From assembly GCF_000524555.1 (NCBI RefSeq), contig NZ_CP007154.1, positions 496,001 to 560,000 on the forward strand: a DNA stretch of 64,000 nucleotides, read 5' to 3'. Shown here piece by piece: positions 30,601 to 43,500 of this stretch (positions are counted from its first letter, which is position 1; each line of letters starts with the position of its first letter). Both the position numbers and the translations under genes were made by a program. The notes under the pieces are model-generated. The model saw only the letters and a list, made by a program, of their open reading frames with translations. It ran no database searches and had not been told where the DNA came from. This DNA is from Mesomycoplasma bovoculi M165/69 (GTDB taxonomy: Bacteria > Bacillota_I > Bacilli_A > Mycoplasmatales > Metamycoplasmataceae).

Positions 30601-33600
30601 AGCTAAAGTTGCAAGTGAAGGCAAAGGGTTTGTTGGATTTTTAGTTCAACCAATTCTTAATAAAATTGCAGAGCAAAAGAAACGTGACTTTCTAACATTT
30701 TTAGAAAAATTAAACAACAAACAATACCAACACTTCAGCAATATTAATGAAGGTTTGAAAAATTTAATAATTAATTTTGACTTAGATGCATTTGCCAAAA
30801 ACTTTAAAATGGCAACTGTAACTATAGTGGAAAATTCAACCAAAGTTGTAACTGAAAATGGTCAAAAAAGTCAGCAACCTATTGAGTTTGAAAAAAATCA
30901 AATTTCAACTAATGGTATTTTAGTTGCTCTTCTTACAACTTTGTTCAAAGATGAACAATCTAAACAAAACACTATACAACAAGTGATTAAAATTTTAAAT
31001 ATCTCTGACAAAGTTGAACAAGCTGGAAGTGAAGACTTTGGAATAAGCATTTTCAAACCAGCAAAAGATGACAATAAAATTGATATTTTTGATTTACAAA
31101 ATTTAAGTTCATTTCTTTCTAGTGGGACTAGTCTGGATCAAATAATTGAGTCATTAACTGCAAAAGTCACTATAAATAAAACTCTTTTAGCAAAAGATTT
31201 AACTCCTGAAGAAAATAAATTTGTTATTGATTTTTTAAATTTCAACTTACCAGGAAATAACAAGGATTTAGCAGCTAAATTAACAGCTTTTAATAAAATT
31301 TATAATTTATTTAAAATTAAAAATTTCAAAAAAAATGGAACAGGCAAAAATGCTTTATTACAAAACTTAGTTAGATCACCAGGCGCACCAGCTTTTAGTG
31401 GTTTAGCTTCCATTGGAGATTACTACTTCCAATTAACAAATTCAACTTCAGCAAAAAATAGTTCTACTACAAACACAACTGGTAGATCCATTTATGTAAT
31501 TGCTTCTAGTGAATTAATAAAAAAACTCAAGTCAAATTATATTCAAAATCCAAATAATATTGTTGCTGATGCAATAAAAACTTTTGACTTTTGAATTCGT
31601 TTTTCAATTGAAAATAATTTAAGCACTCAAGATTTACGTTCAGCTTTTGAACTCCTTTACAATGAAGCAACTAGTTCTACAAGTGAGTTATCTAAACAAC
31701 TAAACTCTACTGACTTGTTTGGTCAAACAAATTTAAAAGAAACTGATAGTATTATCCAAGGTTTCCCAAAACCTTCACGTTCAATTTTATTACCTTATCA
31801 AACAGCTAATCAATTATTTGGAGACACAGGGATATTAACTAACTTTTTAAATAACAATGCTATTTTCCAAAAACAATTTAAAACCCCTACTGGAACTTCC
31901 ACTTTAGCTAAATGACTGACTCAAAATCAAGTTGCTCTAGTTGAAAATTTAGGATTGCTAGCCTTTTATAAACAACATTATCCTTTTGATATCAACTTTG
32001 CAATTGCTGCACAACAAGTTGTTGAGCAATATTTACTAAACACAAATGCTCCACTAACAGAACTAGACAAAACTATTTTGGCTAATCTTGTTGCAAAGTT
32101 TGCAACAACAAATCCACTGGTTCAAGGTTTAAATCTTAGTTTAAAAGGCTTATCTACAATTTTTGCTGCTCAATTGCCTCAAGTTGCACTTTGATTTAGT
32201 GTTAATCCTGAAGCAAAGAGTACATCTGAAACAAATGCTGGAAATTTAGCATTTATCTTACTTCATAGATTGCCAAAAGCTGAAAATTTAAAATCTACTA
32301 CACAACCTAATGGTTTTATTGATTTATTTGCTAGTCTAAAAAATAATTTAGCTCAACAAAAAATCTCTAAGCCCCAACAACCAAGTTTTAATATTGATTA
32401 CTACTACTTAAATTGAATTGGAAAACAACTCAGTGACGAATCACAAGGTGAATTTTTTGGAATTAGTCTTGGAAATTTCTATTACCAAATTCTCAACAAT
32501 ACCTTAGTTACTAAATCATTTTATAACCTTGTTAATGTCAATGATAATCGAGCTTATGTTATTAAAATTAATGAAGCTTTCTTGAAGGCAAATCACAAGG
32601 AAGTCTACACTGGTAAAATAGGCCAAACAAGTGAAGAAATTGAACAACAAATTGCTTCACTTGATCCTAAATATATACTTGAAGCAGCTGGTTTAAAATA
32701 CATTATTGTTGGAACTGATTTTACAGCTGATTACTTATATCCGGTCTTTGATGAGAAAAATCTTCAAGTTGATCCAACCAATCAAGTGCTTGGTTATGTC
32801 AACAAATGAGGTTTTGACAAAGCCCGTTACTCATTTAGAACTACACCAATTAAATCTTATTTACTAATTCAGTTACAGCCTGGCGCTTCATTTAGTCAAT
32901 TCAAACAAGATGTAGACAAAATGATAACTCAAAACTTTGGAGAAAGCAAACTAGAAAGGGTTTATGGTGCTACTCAGGTTGACTTTTTAAATCCAGAGCG
33001 TTCACTTAGAATCTCAGTTGCTACTCAAATTATTAATGGATTCAAAACAGTCAATGTTTACTTAACACTTTTCTTATCTATCTTAGTTATTTTTGCTGTA
33101 GCATTTATTACAAAACGCTTCATAAGTCAAAATAATAAAATTTTGGGATTGCTAAGAGCTCAAGGTTATACACTTTTTGAAATCGCAACTTCATTTATTG
33201 CAATTTCATTCTTTATTTCATTTATTGGTGGAATTTTAGGATTTATTGCTGGATTTTTCTTAAAAATCCCTGTTATTAATTTAATTTCTGGATTTTGAGA
33301 ATTTGATGTTAGTTTATTTAGTTTTGAACCTATAACCTTTGTTATATCAATTTTAGCTCCTTTTCTAATTCTAACCTTGTTAGTTTATGCTACTATTTTC
33401 TGAATATTGCGACAAAAACCTTCAATGTTGCTCTCTGGAATGAGCGAAGTTAATACTTCTAGTTTTGCTCAAAAAATTGGCAAAACCTTTATGAAAACAG
33501 GTGTAACTACTAAATTCTCTATTTCATTAGTAGTTAACTCAATTTGAAAATTAGTTTCATTAATTGTTTCAATTGTGTTAGTACAATTTATTTTAATTTT

Positions 33601-35608
33601 TAGTTTATCTTCACAAAATATTTTTAATAATGCTATTAATAAAACCTATGAAAATCGGCACTATAACTACAAAGTAAATTTATTTACTCCGACTCGTGAA
33701 GGTGGTCCAATTGTTCCATACGACCCTAAAAATGTGGCAAATTCACTTTATGTACCAAGTGGAGATGTTGGTGAGATTAATCAAAGTGCAAGTACTTATT
33801 TCGAGCCTGGACAAGCAACTGTAATGGGTTCAAAAAATCAAAATGGTAAACTCAAACCTAACCAACCAATTTTAGTAAGCTACTCATCACTCAATCTTAA
33901 ATCCGGTAGTGCAAATGGAACAACAATTTTTGACATTGTTCTTGGACAACTACCTGAATCTCTTAAAAATAATATTTTTAGTATCTCCAACAAAGTTATA
34001 GAACAAATGGAACAAAGTCAAAATCTTAAAGTTGAAAAACGTAATGGAGTTGATTTTGTCTACAAAGGAACTCCTCCTGATTACCAACCTTATTTCAAAT
34101 TTATCAAAGATCAAGATAGTAATCAAGGACGCTTTTGATACTTCCAGTACAATAAAAAAATTAATAATTATCAAGCAAGTGAAGTTTCAATTTTTGGTGG
34201 AAACCGAAATGCTTATCGTAAATTTTTGGTGGAATCCTATCTAAATCCATCAGTTAACAAAGATTTTTTAATTTCATTTGGTGGAATTGATTTTGATAAA
34301 TCAAAAGATGAAGTCTATACTTATTTAGACACTAATTATAGTAGCTCTTATTCACAAGAATCTGGTCTTAAAATTTATGGTTATGATGTAAATAGTAAAT
34401 TGGTTTCTATAACTGATGAAAATGGTAAAAATTTACTAAAAGTTATTGACAATAATTTTAGTCAAAATTCAAATGAACCATATCCAATAGCAGTCAACCA
34501 AGTTTTTGCTAAAAAACATGGTGTAGGAATTGGAAGTATAATTGATCTCCCAATTCTCAATTCTGTAAATCGCTTTACAGACTTTATTAATCATAAAAAA
34601 TCCGAAAAAGTTAAATTCAAAATTGTGGGAATCTCAAACACTTTCATTAATTCTGAATTAATTACAACAAATACTGTTGCTAACAAAATTTTAGGTCTAG
34701 ATGAATTTAGCGCTGCTCTAGCACCTTACAATGTCAAACCATTTAATGGTATTTTAATTAAGGGTGGAAATATTGATCAACTAACATCTTCATTTGGACT
34801 TTATGCTCCATCTGGTTATTGAGCAGGACAACCTGATATTGATGCAAATAAAATAACAGAAGATGATGCAGCTGGATTTTTTGCAAAAATATTTGCCTTT
34901 GAACCAAAAAACAGCAACAACACTGGATTGATGCAACAAAAAAACTATAATAAAAAACAAATTGTGGAAGTAATAAATTGAAACAAACTCAATGAACCAC
35001 AAGAGTGAAAAATCAATGAATCTACTGACCTTTCATATCAAAATGTAACTAGTCCGAATTTTGTTAACCAAAATATTGGAATTATTAGACAAGCCCTTCA
35101 AAATTTCAATCAAATTTATGGTAAGTCATTGTATCAAATTGAAACTCAAGGGGTTGAAGCTAGAAATATTGAAGTTAACTTTATTTCAAATTTTGGTAGT
35201 CTATTTAGTTCAGGAATCAATCTAATTGTGATTATTTTCCTTGTTGTTGCTGTAATTATCTTACTAATAATCTCCTCTTCAATTATTAATGAAAATGAAA
35301 AAAATATTGCAATTCTAAGTATTATTGGATACTCAAATTGAACAAAAATTAAATTATTTTTTGGAATTTACCTTCCAATTGTCCTAATCGGTTCTCTACT
35401 TTCTATTCCAATTGTTTTAGGAGCTATGTCAATTTTTAACAACCTGATCTTAGCAAGCAACTCTATTTACCTAGCACTTTCTTTAACAGCGCCAATATTT
35501 ATAGCAGCCCTTATAATTGTTGCAATTATATTTACTGTAACACTAGCAGCTTCTTGATATATTCTAAATCGTAAAAAAGCTGTTATGACACTAAAAGAAC
35601 AAGACTAA
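27695..35608 (+). CDS. Giant FtsX-like ABC transporter permease (2637 residues)
   Basis: One uninterrupted frame of 2638 codons once TGA is Trp; I followed it across every gap and saw no TAA or TAG before 35606. One membrane helix (about residues 12-38) is followed by a huge Asn/Gln/Lys-rich external region to about residue 1785. Then comes an FtsX domain (about 1785-1970, with ISQNNKILGLLRAQGYTLFEI), a second external region (about 1980-2485) and a final FtsX domain (about 2490-2637, with NENEKNIAILSIIGYSN). The ATPase gene follows 16 bp later. Such MacB/FtsX pairs use ATP to drive movement of an external domain for export or lipoprotein handling. The cargo is unknown. AAAGGG precedes the ATG at 27695; an in-frame TTG at 27680 is less likely. 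Confidence 0.88.
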
Positions 35609-35624
35609 AAAGTTAGGAGTCAAT

Positions 35625-36605
35625 ATGAATTTTAAATTTTGAAATATTTTTAATAAAAATCGAAAAGCTTTAAAAAAGCAAAATGTGCTTGAAACCATTA
35701 AAAATCAAGACCAACCACTAACAGCCAAACAACTCAAAGCTATCAAAAAAGCAAATGATTGACCTTTAATTAAACAAGGTGAAATTGACACTCAAAATTC
35801 CCCAAATTGTATTATTGATTTTAAAAATGTTTCTAAATACTACATTTTTGGAAGTGTTGTCACTAAAGTTTTTACTGACATTAACTTCCAAATTCAAGAA
35901 GGTGACTTTGCCATTCTTAGTGGAAAATCTGGTTCTGGTAAGTCAACAATTTTGAATTTAATGTCTGGTTTGGATAGAGCATCCGAAGGTGAAATAATTG
36001 TGGATGGCAACAATCTTTCATACTTAAAAAATTGAGAACTAACCAAATTTAGACGTGAAAATATTTCTTTTATTTTTCAGTCATACAACCTATTAAACAA
36101 CATTAATAGTTATGATAATGTTGAAGTTGGTGCATATTTACAAAAAGATAAATCTAAAGTCTTAAATATTAACGAACTATTTAAAGACTTTGAACTTGAA
36201 GATGTGAAATTTAAATTTCCATCACAAATGTCAGGTGGACAGCAACAACGGATCTCCATTTTAAGAGCTCTTATTAAAAATGCAAAAATTATTTTTGCTG
36301 ACGAACCCACCGGTGCTCTTGATGAGACAAATACAAATATTGTTTTAAAAATTTTAAAAGATATTAATAAAAAATACAAAACTACAATCATTATGGTTAG
36401 CCACGATGATGATATGAAGCCACTTGCTAATCTATTGATAAAAGTGGAAAATGGAACAGTCAAAACTATTCGACAAGAAGCCTTAACTTTTGAAGAATTT
36501 ATGGCTAAAAAACAAAAAGAGATGCCAGTTGGGCAAAACTTAGAAACAGAATCTCAAGAATTAAAAGCTACTGAACTCCCTTTTGTTGAAGAACAAACAC
36601 TTTAA
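35625..36605 (+). CDS. ABC transporter ATP-binding protein (MacB/LolD type)
   Basis: 326 residues. A 65-residue charged N-terminal extension precedes an ABC domain with Walker A SGKSGSGKST, Q-loop FIFQSYN, signature MSGGQQQR, Walker B IIFADEPTGALDE and H-loop MVSHD. The order and motifs fit the ATPases that partner FtsX-type permeases, here the giant permease just upstream (AGGAGT site before this ATG). A C-terminal Glu-rich tail of about 40 residues has no known role. Its stop overlaps the convergent next gene by 4 bp. Confidence 0.92.
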
Positions 36606-37240
36606 TTTGTGTTATAAAGTCTATTTGTCTCAATTTTATTCAATCAAATTTTTTTAATAAAATCTACTTTTTTGATAGACTTACCAAGTATTAATAATTT
36701 ACTAATTTTTGTGTTAGTATAAGAAATTGCTGTATAAAAATGGCAATAATCATGCTTGTATAAATCACTTTTGCTATTTTTATTTAACCCAACAATTGCA
36801 TATCTTTTATCATCATATCACATCAAACCACGAAAAAAGTTTAGATGTTGTGATAAATTCACATTTGAAAGCACTAGTGTTTTAAGTTTTACACCCTCTA
36901 AAAAAAGCAAATATTTTTCTCAAACAAATATTTTAGCTTCAATTTGATTAATAATCGAATTTGTAACTTTAGAATTACTTTTTTCCTTCATTTTTTTTAT
37001 AAATTTACCACTTTGAATTCAAATATTAATTTTATTTGCAGACCAATCCTTAAAATAAGCTAGTTTTTTTAGCCCTAGTGCGTGAGGAAAATCTAAAAGA
37101 TTAATTTGGATAGATAAATTTGGTTCACTGTCGCTATAAAAAACTTTAATATTACGAATTTCATTTGTAATTTTTTGATATCTAAAAAAATAGTTTTCTA
37201 TTTTATATCTTCAATCTAAGTTTTCTAAATCTGTTTTCAT
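36602..37240 (-). CDS. Hypothetical protein, possible PBECR4-type nuclease-fold domain
   Basis: 212 residues, unbroken only when TGA is Trp. A DFPHALGL motif at residues 50-57 and a C-terminal block (FFRGLMWYDDKRYAIVGLN, then FYTAISYTN and KISKLLILGKSIKKVDFI) resemble the PBECR4 domain found in polyvalent-type and mycoplasma proteins, which has a barnase/EndoU/ColicinE5-like fold. I give this from memory of the pattern and am not certain. No signal peptide or membrane helix. It converges on the ABC ATPase gene with the stops overlapping at TTAA, and no terminator lies between. Confidence 0.55.
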
Positions 37241-37398
37241 AGTATATAAATTAATGAAAATTTATAAAATTTAATTAAAAACAAAAAAAATAAATAGACT
37301 TTTCGAATATTTTGTCTTATTTTTTACTCAAAAAAAATTTAATTAAGCTTTTTTTGAGTAAAATTTATAGAATCATAAAATACAATGCTAGGATATTT
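37241..37398. other. Divergent intergenic region before smc
   Basis: 158 bp of AT-rich sequence holding the start regions of the PBECR4-like gene (left) and smc (right; TACAAT about 10 nt before an AGGA). No further gene or hairpin seen. Confidence 0.4.
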
Positions 37399-40341
37399 AT
37401 GAAATTAATAAAAATTGAAATAGAAGGATTTAAATCCTTTGCAGACCCTGTTAGTATATCATTTGATGGTTCTGTTGTAGGAATTGTTGGTCCTAATGGA
37501 TCTGGAAAATCAAATATCAACGATGCTATTCGTTGAGTTTTAGGTGAAAAATCAGCCAAACAATTGCGTGGTTCTAATATGGACGATGTTATTTTTGCTG
37601 GTTCTAAAACAGTAAAAGCACTTGATAAAGCTATGGTTCGTTTAACTTTTCAAGATTTAACTAGAGTTGAGGAATCTTCACAAATTTTTACAATTGCCCG
37701 TGTTTTAAAACGTGGTGAAGGAACTAATGAATACCTCTTTAATGGGCAACCTGTTCGTTACAAAGACATTAGAAATTTAGCTGTTGAATCTGGAATTTCT
37801 AAGTCTTCACTTGCCATAATTTCACAAGGTACTATTAGTGAAATTGCTGAAGCAACTCCTGAACAAAGAAAAGCTGTAATTGAAGAAGTTGCAGGAACTG
37901 CAAAATATAAACTAGACAAACAAGAGGCACTAACCAAATTAGACCAAACCCAGAATGCACTTGAAAAAATAGAGATTAAAATTAAAGAATTAGAACGGCA
38001 AACTAAAAATCTTGAAAAACAAGCAGAAAATGCCAAAATTTACCTTGAAAAATCTAAGGCACTTGAATCTGTTGAAGTTGCTTTAATTGTGGCTGACCTT
38101 AATGATTTTTTAAATAAATTCGATGTTTTAAAAAGTGAAATCCAAGAACTTGCAAGTAATGAAAAATTTAGCAATGATGAATTAGACAAACAACAACAAA
38201 TCATTGTTAAAAATATTGAAATTAAAAATGAGTTAGAAAAACAGTTAAGTGAACTCCAACAAAAAATCAACTCATACAAAGACCAAATTAATCAAATCAA
38301 CATTGAACAAGCTAAAGCTGAGAGTATGCGTGAAATGATTCTTTCAGGCCAAATTCAAGTTGATTATAAACAAAAACTAGAAGCTTTGCGTAGTGAATAT
38401 GCGCAAACTCAAACCACCATTCAAAACACAGAAAAACAAATTGATAATTTACAAAATCAAAGATATTCTATTGAAAAACAACAAAATGAATTATCAAGTT
38501 CTAAACAAGAAGTTGATTCTAATTTACGTAAAATTATTAATTTAAAATCTCAAGCTGAAGCACAAATAAATCAAATTAAAGAAAAACTAGAAAGACAATC
38601 TTTTTTACCTAAAGGCACAAAAACTATTGTTGACAATAAGCATTTGTTTAGTGGTTATTGTGGAATTGTTTCAGAATTAATTCAAATTAAACCAGAATAT
38701 GTTAGTGCGATTGAAAGTGCGATTGGGCCAGCCCTAAAACAAATAGTTACCAATAGTTCAGAAGATGCTGTTCAAGCTGTTAACTTTTTAAAGAAAAACG
38801 CAAGTGGAACAGCAACATTTATTCCTCTATCATCAATAAAAGGTAGAACAGTTAATGAAAGTCATATGTTGGCTATCCGTGGCCAAAAAGGTTTTATAGA
38901 TGTGGCAATTAACTTAGTTTCTTTTGAAAATAAATATGAAATTTTAGCCGAATTTTTACTTGGTTCTATTTTAGTTGTTGACACAATTGAAACAGCTAAT
39001 AAAATTGCTAAAATTATAGACTTTAAATATGTTGTTGTTACTCTAGATGGTGATCTTGTTCGTCCTAGTGGGACAATCACAGGTGGTCAAAAAGTTAAAA
39101 CAGATTCTGTATTTAACTTGCAACAAGAACTTGATCAATTGGAAAGCAAATATGATTTTTGTACCAAGAAAGAAAGTGATTTATACAACATTTTATATCA
39201 AAAAGAAACTGAAATTAAGAATTTAAATAATCAAATAAATAATTTAAATATCGAAATTGCAAGACTAAAAGATAACTTGTCTAATTTAAATAATAAGTTG
39301 TTTAAAATTCAAGCTGACAATGCGCAATATAGTAAAGATCAAGAAGATTTTAACAACTCAGATTCAATAATTGAAAACAATTTCCTAACCAAACTAGAAT
39401 TAGAAAACAAATTAAATGCTTTAGAATTAACACGCAAATCACAAGCCGATAGGCTCTCTAGTTTGGCTGAAGAAATTAATGAAATGGAAATTGAAAACAA
39501 AAAATTATCAGATAAACAAAGACAATTCAACAATAGTTTAAATGATAAAAAAACTCAATTAAACAAATTAGATATGTTAATAAACGACTTGCAAAACAAG
39601 TTGTCTCAAAAGTATGGCTTAACTTTTGAAAATGCTTCGCAAAACTATAGTCTCGAAATTGAAATTGGTGATGCTCGTCGTTTTGTGGACACTTTGAATG
39701 CTGAAATTAAAGCCTTAGGTAATGTTAACTTAAATGCTATTGAAGATTTCACAACCACAAAAGAGAGATTTGACAAGCTTTTAGCAAACCAGGAAGAGTT
39801 GGAAACTGCCAAATCTAAAATTCTTGAAGCTATTAGTGATTTAGACAAAATTATCATTAATAAAACCATGGAAGTCTTGGAAATGGTAAACTCAGAATTT
39901 AACCTTGTTTTCCAAAATATGTTTGGTGGTGGAAGCGCTAAAATTTACTTCACAGATAAAAATGATATTTTAAATTCTGGAGTTGAAATTAGTGCTCAAC
40001 CGCCTGGTAAAACTATTAAAAATCTAAAATTATTTTCAGGTGGAGAAAAAGCAATTATTGCAATTTCATTGCTATTTTCAATCATTAAAGCTCGCCCAAT
40101 TCCACTTTGCATTCTAGATGAAGTTGAAGCTGCTCTTGATGAATCAAACGTTATTCGTTATGTGGAATTTTTGAAGCAGTTAAAGGCAAATACTCAGTTT
40201 TTAATTATTACTCACCGTCATGGAACAATGTCTAGGGTTGATCAGTTACTTGGTGTAACAATGCAAAAACGTGGAGTAACATCTATTTTCTCTATTGAAC
40301 TTTCAAAAGCTAAAGAATTGCTTAAAAATGAAATGCAATAA
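37399..40341 (+). CDS. smc: Chromosome segregation ATPase SMC
   Basis: 980 residues with the full SMC layout. N-terminal ATPase half has Walker A GIVGPNGSGKSN near residue 33. A long coiled coil follows (about 165-400), then a hinge (about 410-570, CGIVSELIQIKPEYVSAIES and GTATFIPLSS), a second coiled coil (about 580-830), and the C-terminal half with signature LFSGGEKAIIAISLLFS and Walker B CILDEVEAALDE. This protein is the P115-type antigen known in mycoplasmas. Its kleisin partners ScpA and ScpB are encoded at 62.3-63.6 kb in this window. AGGA precedes the ATG. A terminator follows. Confidence 0.96.
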
Positions 40342-40357
40342 ATTAGTTTAACACTTT

Positions 40358-40386
40358 AGCACAAATGAAAAATTTTGTGCTTTTTT
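40358..40386 (+). terminator. Terminator after smc
   Basis: Arms AGCACAAA and TTTGTGCT around a short loop, followed by six or more Ts. Confidence 0.8.
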
Positions 40387-40590
40387 ATTTAAAAATTTAA
40401 TTTAAACAATTATTGTGTTATGAATTATTACAAATTACTTATTTTTTTAAAACATTTAAAAGTAAAATTTTATTCAAAACATTGTTAAATTCAAAATTTA
40501 ATACATTTTAGTGTTAATTTATAACTTTTTTTTATAATTAACAAGTAAGATAAATTAACACATTTGCTTGTAACGGCTAAAGGAAATTCT
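40387..40590. other. Intergenic region before the helicase gene
   Basis: About 200 bp, extremely AT-rich, no ORF or clear hairpin. A TATAAT-like sequence (TTATAATTAAC) lies near 40532-40541 and a good AAAGGA site near 40579 precedes the helicase start. Confidence 0.4.
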
Positions 40591-43500
40591 ATGTTAGATA
40601 ATTCAAATAAAAAAGATATTATTTTAAAAAATATTAATAATTGAAAAACTAAACTTTTAGATCTTAGTACTAAAAATAAAACTATTAATTTTAGTATGAA
40701 GGAAACTAAGGCTGTCCCTTCTCAATTAGAAATTCTTATTCCTAATTTCAATAATTTTATTAGTACAATTTTAGATTCAAACAAGCAAGATTTTGATATA
40801 GTTAACTATAAAAACAAACAAATTAATTCAAAAGACGTTAAAAATTTTTATTCATTCAGAGTAGAATTAATTAATGAAATTGAAAAACGTAACCAGATAA
40901 TGCAAGGAAAAATTTATGGAGAATTTGGTGGCGAGTATGTTAATTTGGTTCTTGATAAAATTTACAAAAACTATAAAAAATTTCAAGAAGAATATTCAAT
41001 AGATATTTTATTTTTAACATTTGGACTTCTTGAGTGATATGATTCACCTTATACTGATGAAAAAAAGTTTGCTCCACTTTTATTTATACCAGTAGACCTT
41101 AAAAAAGTGGGCAATAATTGAACCTTAGTTATTAAAAAAGAAAATATACTTGCACAAAATGATGCACTTGTAATGAAATTCAAAAAAGAATTTAGCATCA
41201 ATATAAACATTGATTCTGATGTTCTTGAAGGCAAGGGGAATGTTCAATCAATTCTTGAACAGTTTAATAATTTAATTTTAGACAATATTGAAGATAAGCG
41301 CTGAAAAATACATAATAGAATTTTCTTATCTAACTTTGACTTTAGTAATATTCACACCTATAAAGATTTAAGCGAAAACACTAATAATGTTATTCACAGC
41401 CCTTTTTGCCAACATATTATGGGTGAAAGTAATTCTTTAGATACTGATATTAGAACAATTAATGAAAAAAACATCAATGAAAAAATTAGTATTGAAGATG
41501 ATTTTAAAATTCTAGATGCTGATTCCTCTCAAGAAATTGCCATCAAACAAGCTGTTGCTGGTAAAAGTTTTATATTGCAAGGACCACCAGGAACAGGAAA
41601 ATCACAAACAATTACAAACATTATTACTGAACTAATTTCTCATGGTAAAAAGGTTTTATTTTTAGCTGCAAAAAGAACAGCTTTAGATGTTGTTTACAAC
41701 AACCTAAAAAAAGTAAATTTAGATAAATTTGCTATCCCTATTTATGATTTAGCTGTTAATAAAAAAGAAATTATCAATGAAATCATACAAATTTCAAACG
41801 AAACTAGTCATAATTTATTAAGTGAAACCAATTTAAAAAATTTTATAACTAACCACAATCAAGTTCAAGAGATTCTTGAAAAATATGGTTCTACTTTAAC
41901 TAAACCATTTGGTCCTGAATCACTAAATTTATATAACTACATAGGTAAATTTGCCGAATTAGAGTCAGTTCCTGACTTAAATTTTGAAATTGAAGACAAT
42001 CCTTTAAAAATGAGCAATTCAAAATTTGAAGATATACTAAATACAATTGATAGGTTTTTTCAATCATATCAAGCTATTAATTTTGATTGAAAAAAACACC
42101 AATGATTAGGTCTAAATGTTGTTGATATTAATGAAAAAGAAGAAATTTTTAACAATTTAGAGAACATTTTAGAAATAGCTTCTCAAACAAAACAACAAAT
42201 TATTGATTTAGGTTTACAAAGAAACAGAGTGGTTATTGAAACCAATTTTATTACTTCTATTTTTGCTATTTATCAACTAGTAAATTTTTACAATAGTTTA
42301 AAATTTGAGCAAGATTTTGACTCAAACATTGATGTAAATGAAATTTTAACTCAAGTGAAAGAGTTAAATAATATAACTAAAACAAGACAACAATTAGTTT
42401 CAGAACTTCTACAAACATGAACTAATGTTGAGTTTCTAGAACAAAAAAATGCTAGAGATGTTTATGAGACAGTTATAAATAAATCAAATAGTTCTTTCAA
42501 GTTTTTGTCTGGAGCTTGAAAAGAAGTTAGTCGTCTTTTTAAAAGTAATTTAAAAGAAAATTTAGACCTTAAAAACATTAATTTAATACAACAATCTGAG
42601 AAATTTGTTAATTTAGAAGATCACAACAAAAGTATTGATAAATTAGTTAAACAACTTCCTTTTGAAGTGGATTTAAAAGATTTGGAAAGAGTAGAGCAAG
42701 GTTTTGAGCAAATTACAAATGCAATGGAAGAATTAGAAATTCACCACTCAATATTCAAATTATTAAGTATGTCTTATCATAATTCTAGAATTTTGAACTT
42801 TCTAGAAAAATTTGTTCCAAGAATTCAATTGTTAATGAGCAAATTTGACAAATCTTTGTTAAATTTTGAAAACATTAGTTTTGAATCATTTAGCAATAAA
42901 GTAAAAGGATTTATTCAATTTACATCTCAATTTGATGATTATGTAAGATTTAATTTTTATAAAAATTCATTGCAAAATCTTAATTGCAATAACTTTTTAG
43001 AAGCAATTTTAAAATCTAATTTTACTAGTGATTTTAGAAAAATTTATTTAAAACAATTTTATAAAAAACTTGTTGAACACACCATAAAAACTGAAATACC
43101 TTATTATGATTCAATTTTCTTGAATAATAACTTAAATTTATTTAGAACTCGTGATCAAGAAATTATTAAAAATAACATTGATAAAATTGCTTTTAATTTA
43201 GATAAAAATATCAAAGAATTTCTGGCATCAGCAAATTCAAACCCACAATATATGCAACTCAAAAAAGAAGCTGCAAAGCAAACTTCTAAAATTTCCTTTA
43301 GACAGCTTTTTGCCAACTCTTTGGATTTTATTTTAAATATAAAACCTTGCTTAATGCTTTCTCCACTTGTTGTTAGTTGATTATTTAAAAATTTAGATTT
43401 TAAATTTGATGTAATTATTTTTGATGAGGCATCACAAATTAGACCTGAAATTGCTATTACTTCACTTTATCGTGGTAAACAAGTTATCATTGCTGGTGAC

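Noticed and set aside
27695-35608. Possibility of several separate permease and lipoprotein genes
   Set aside because: Every fragment lies in one frame and the gaps contain only TGA; I found no TAA or TAG before 35606, so it is a single gene.
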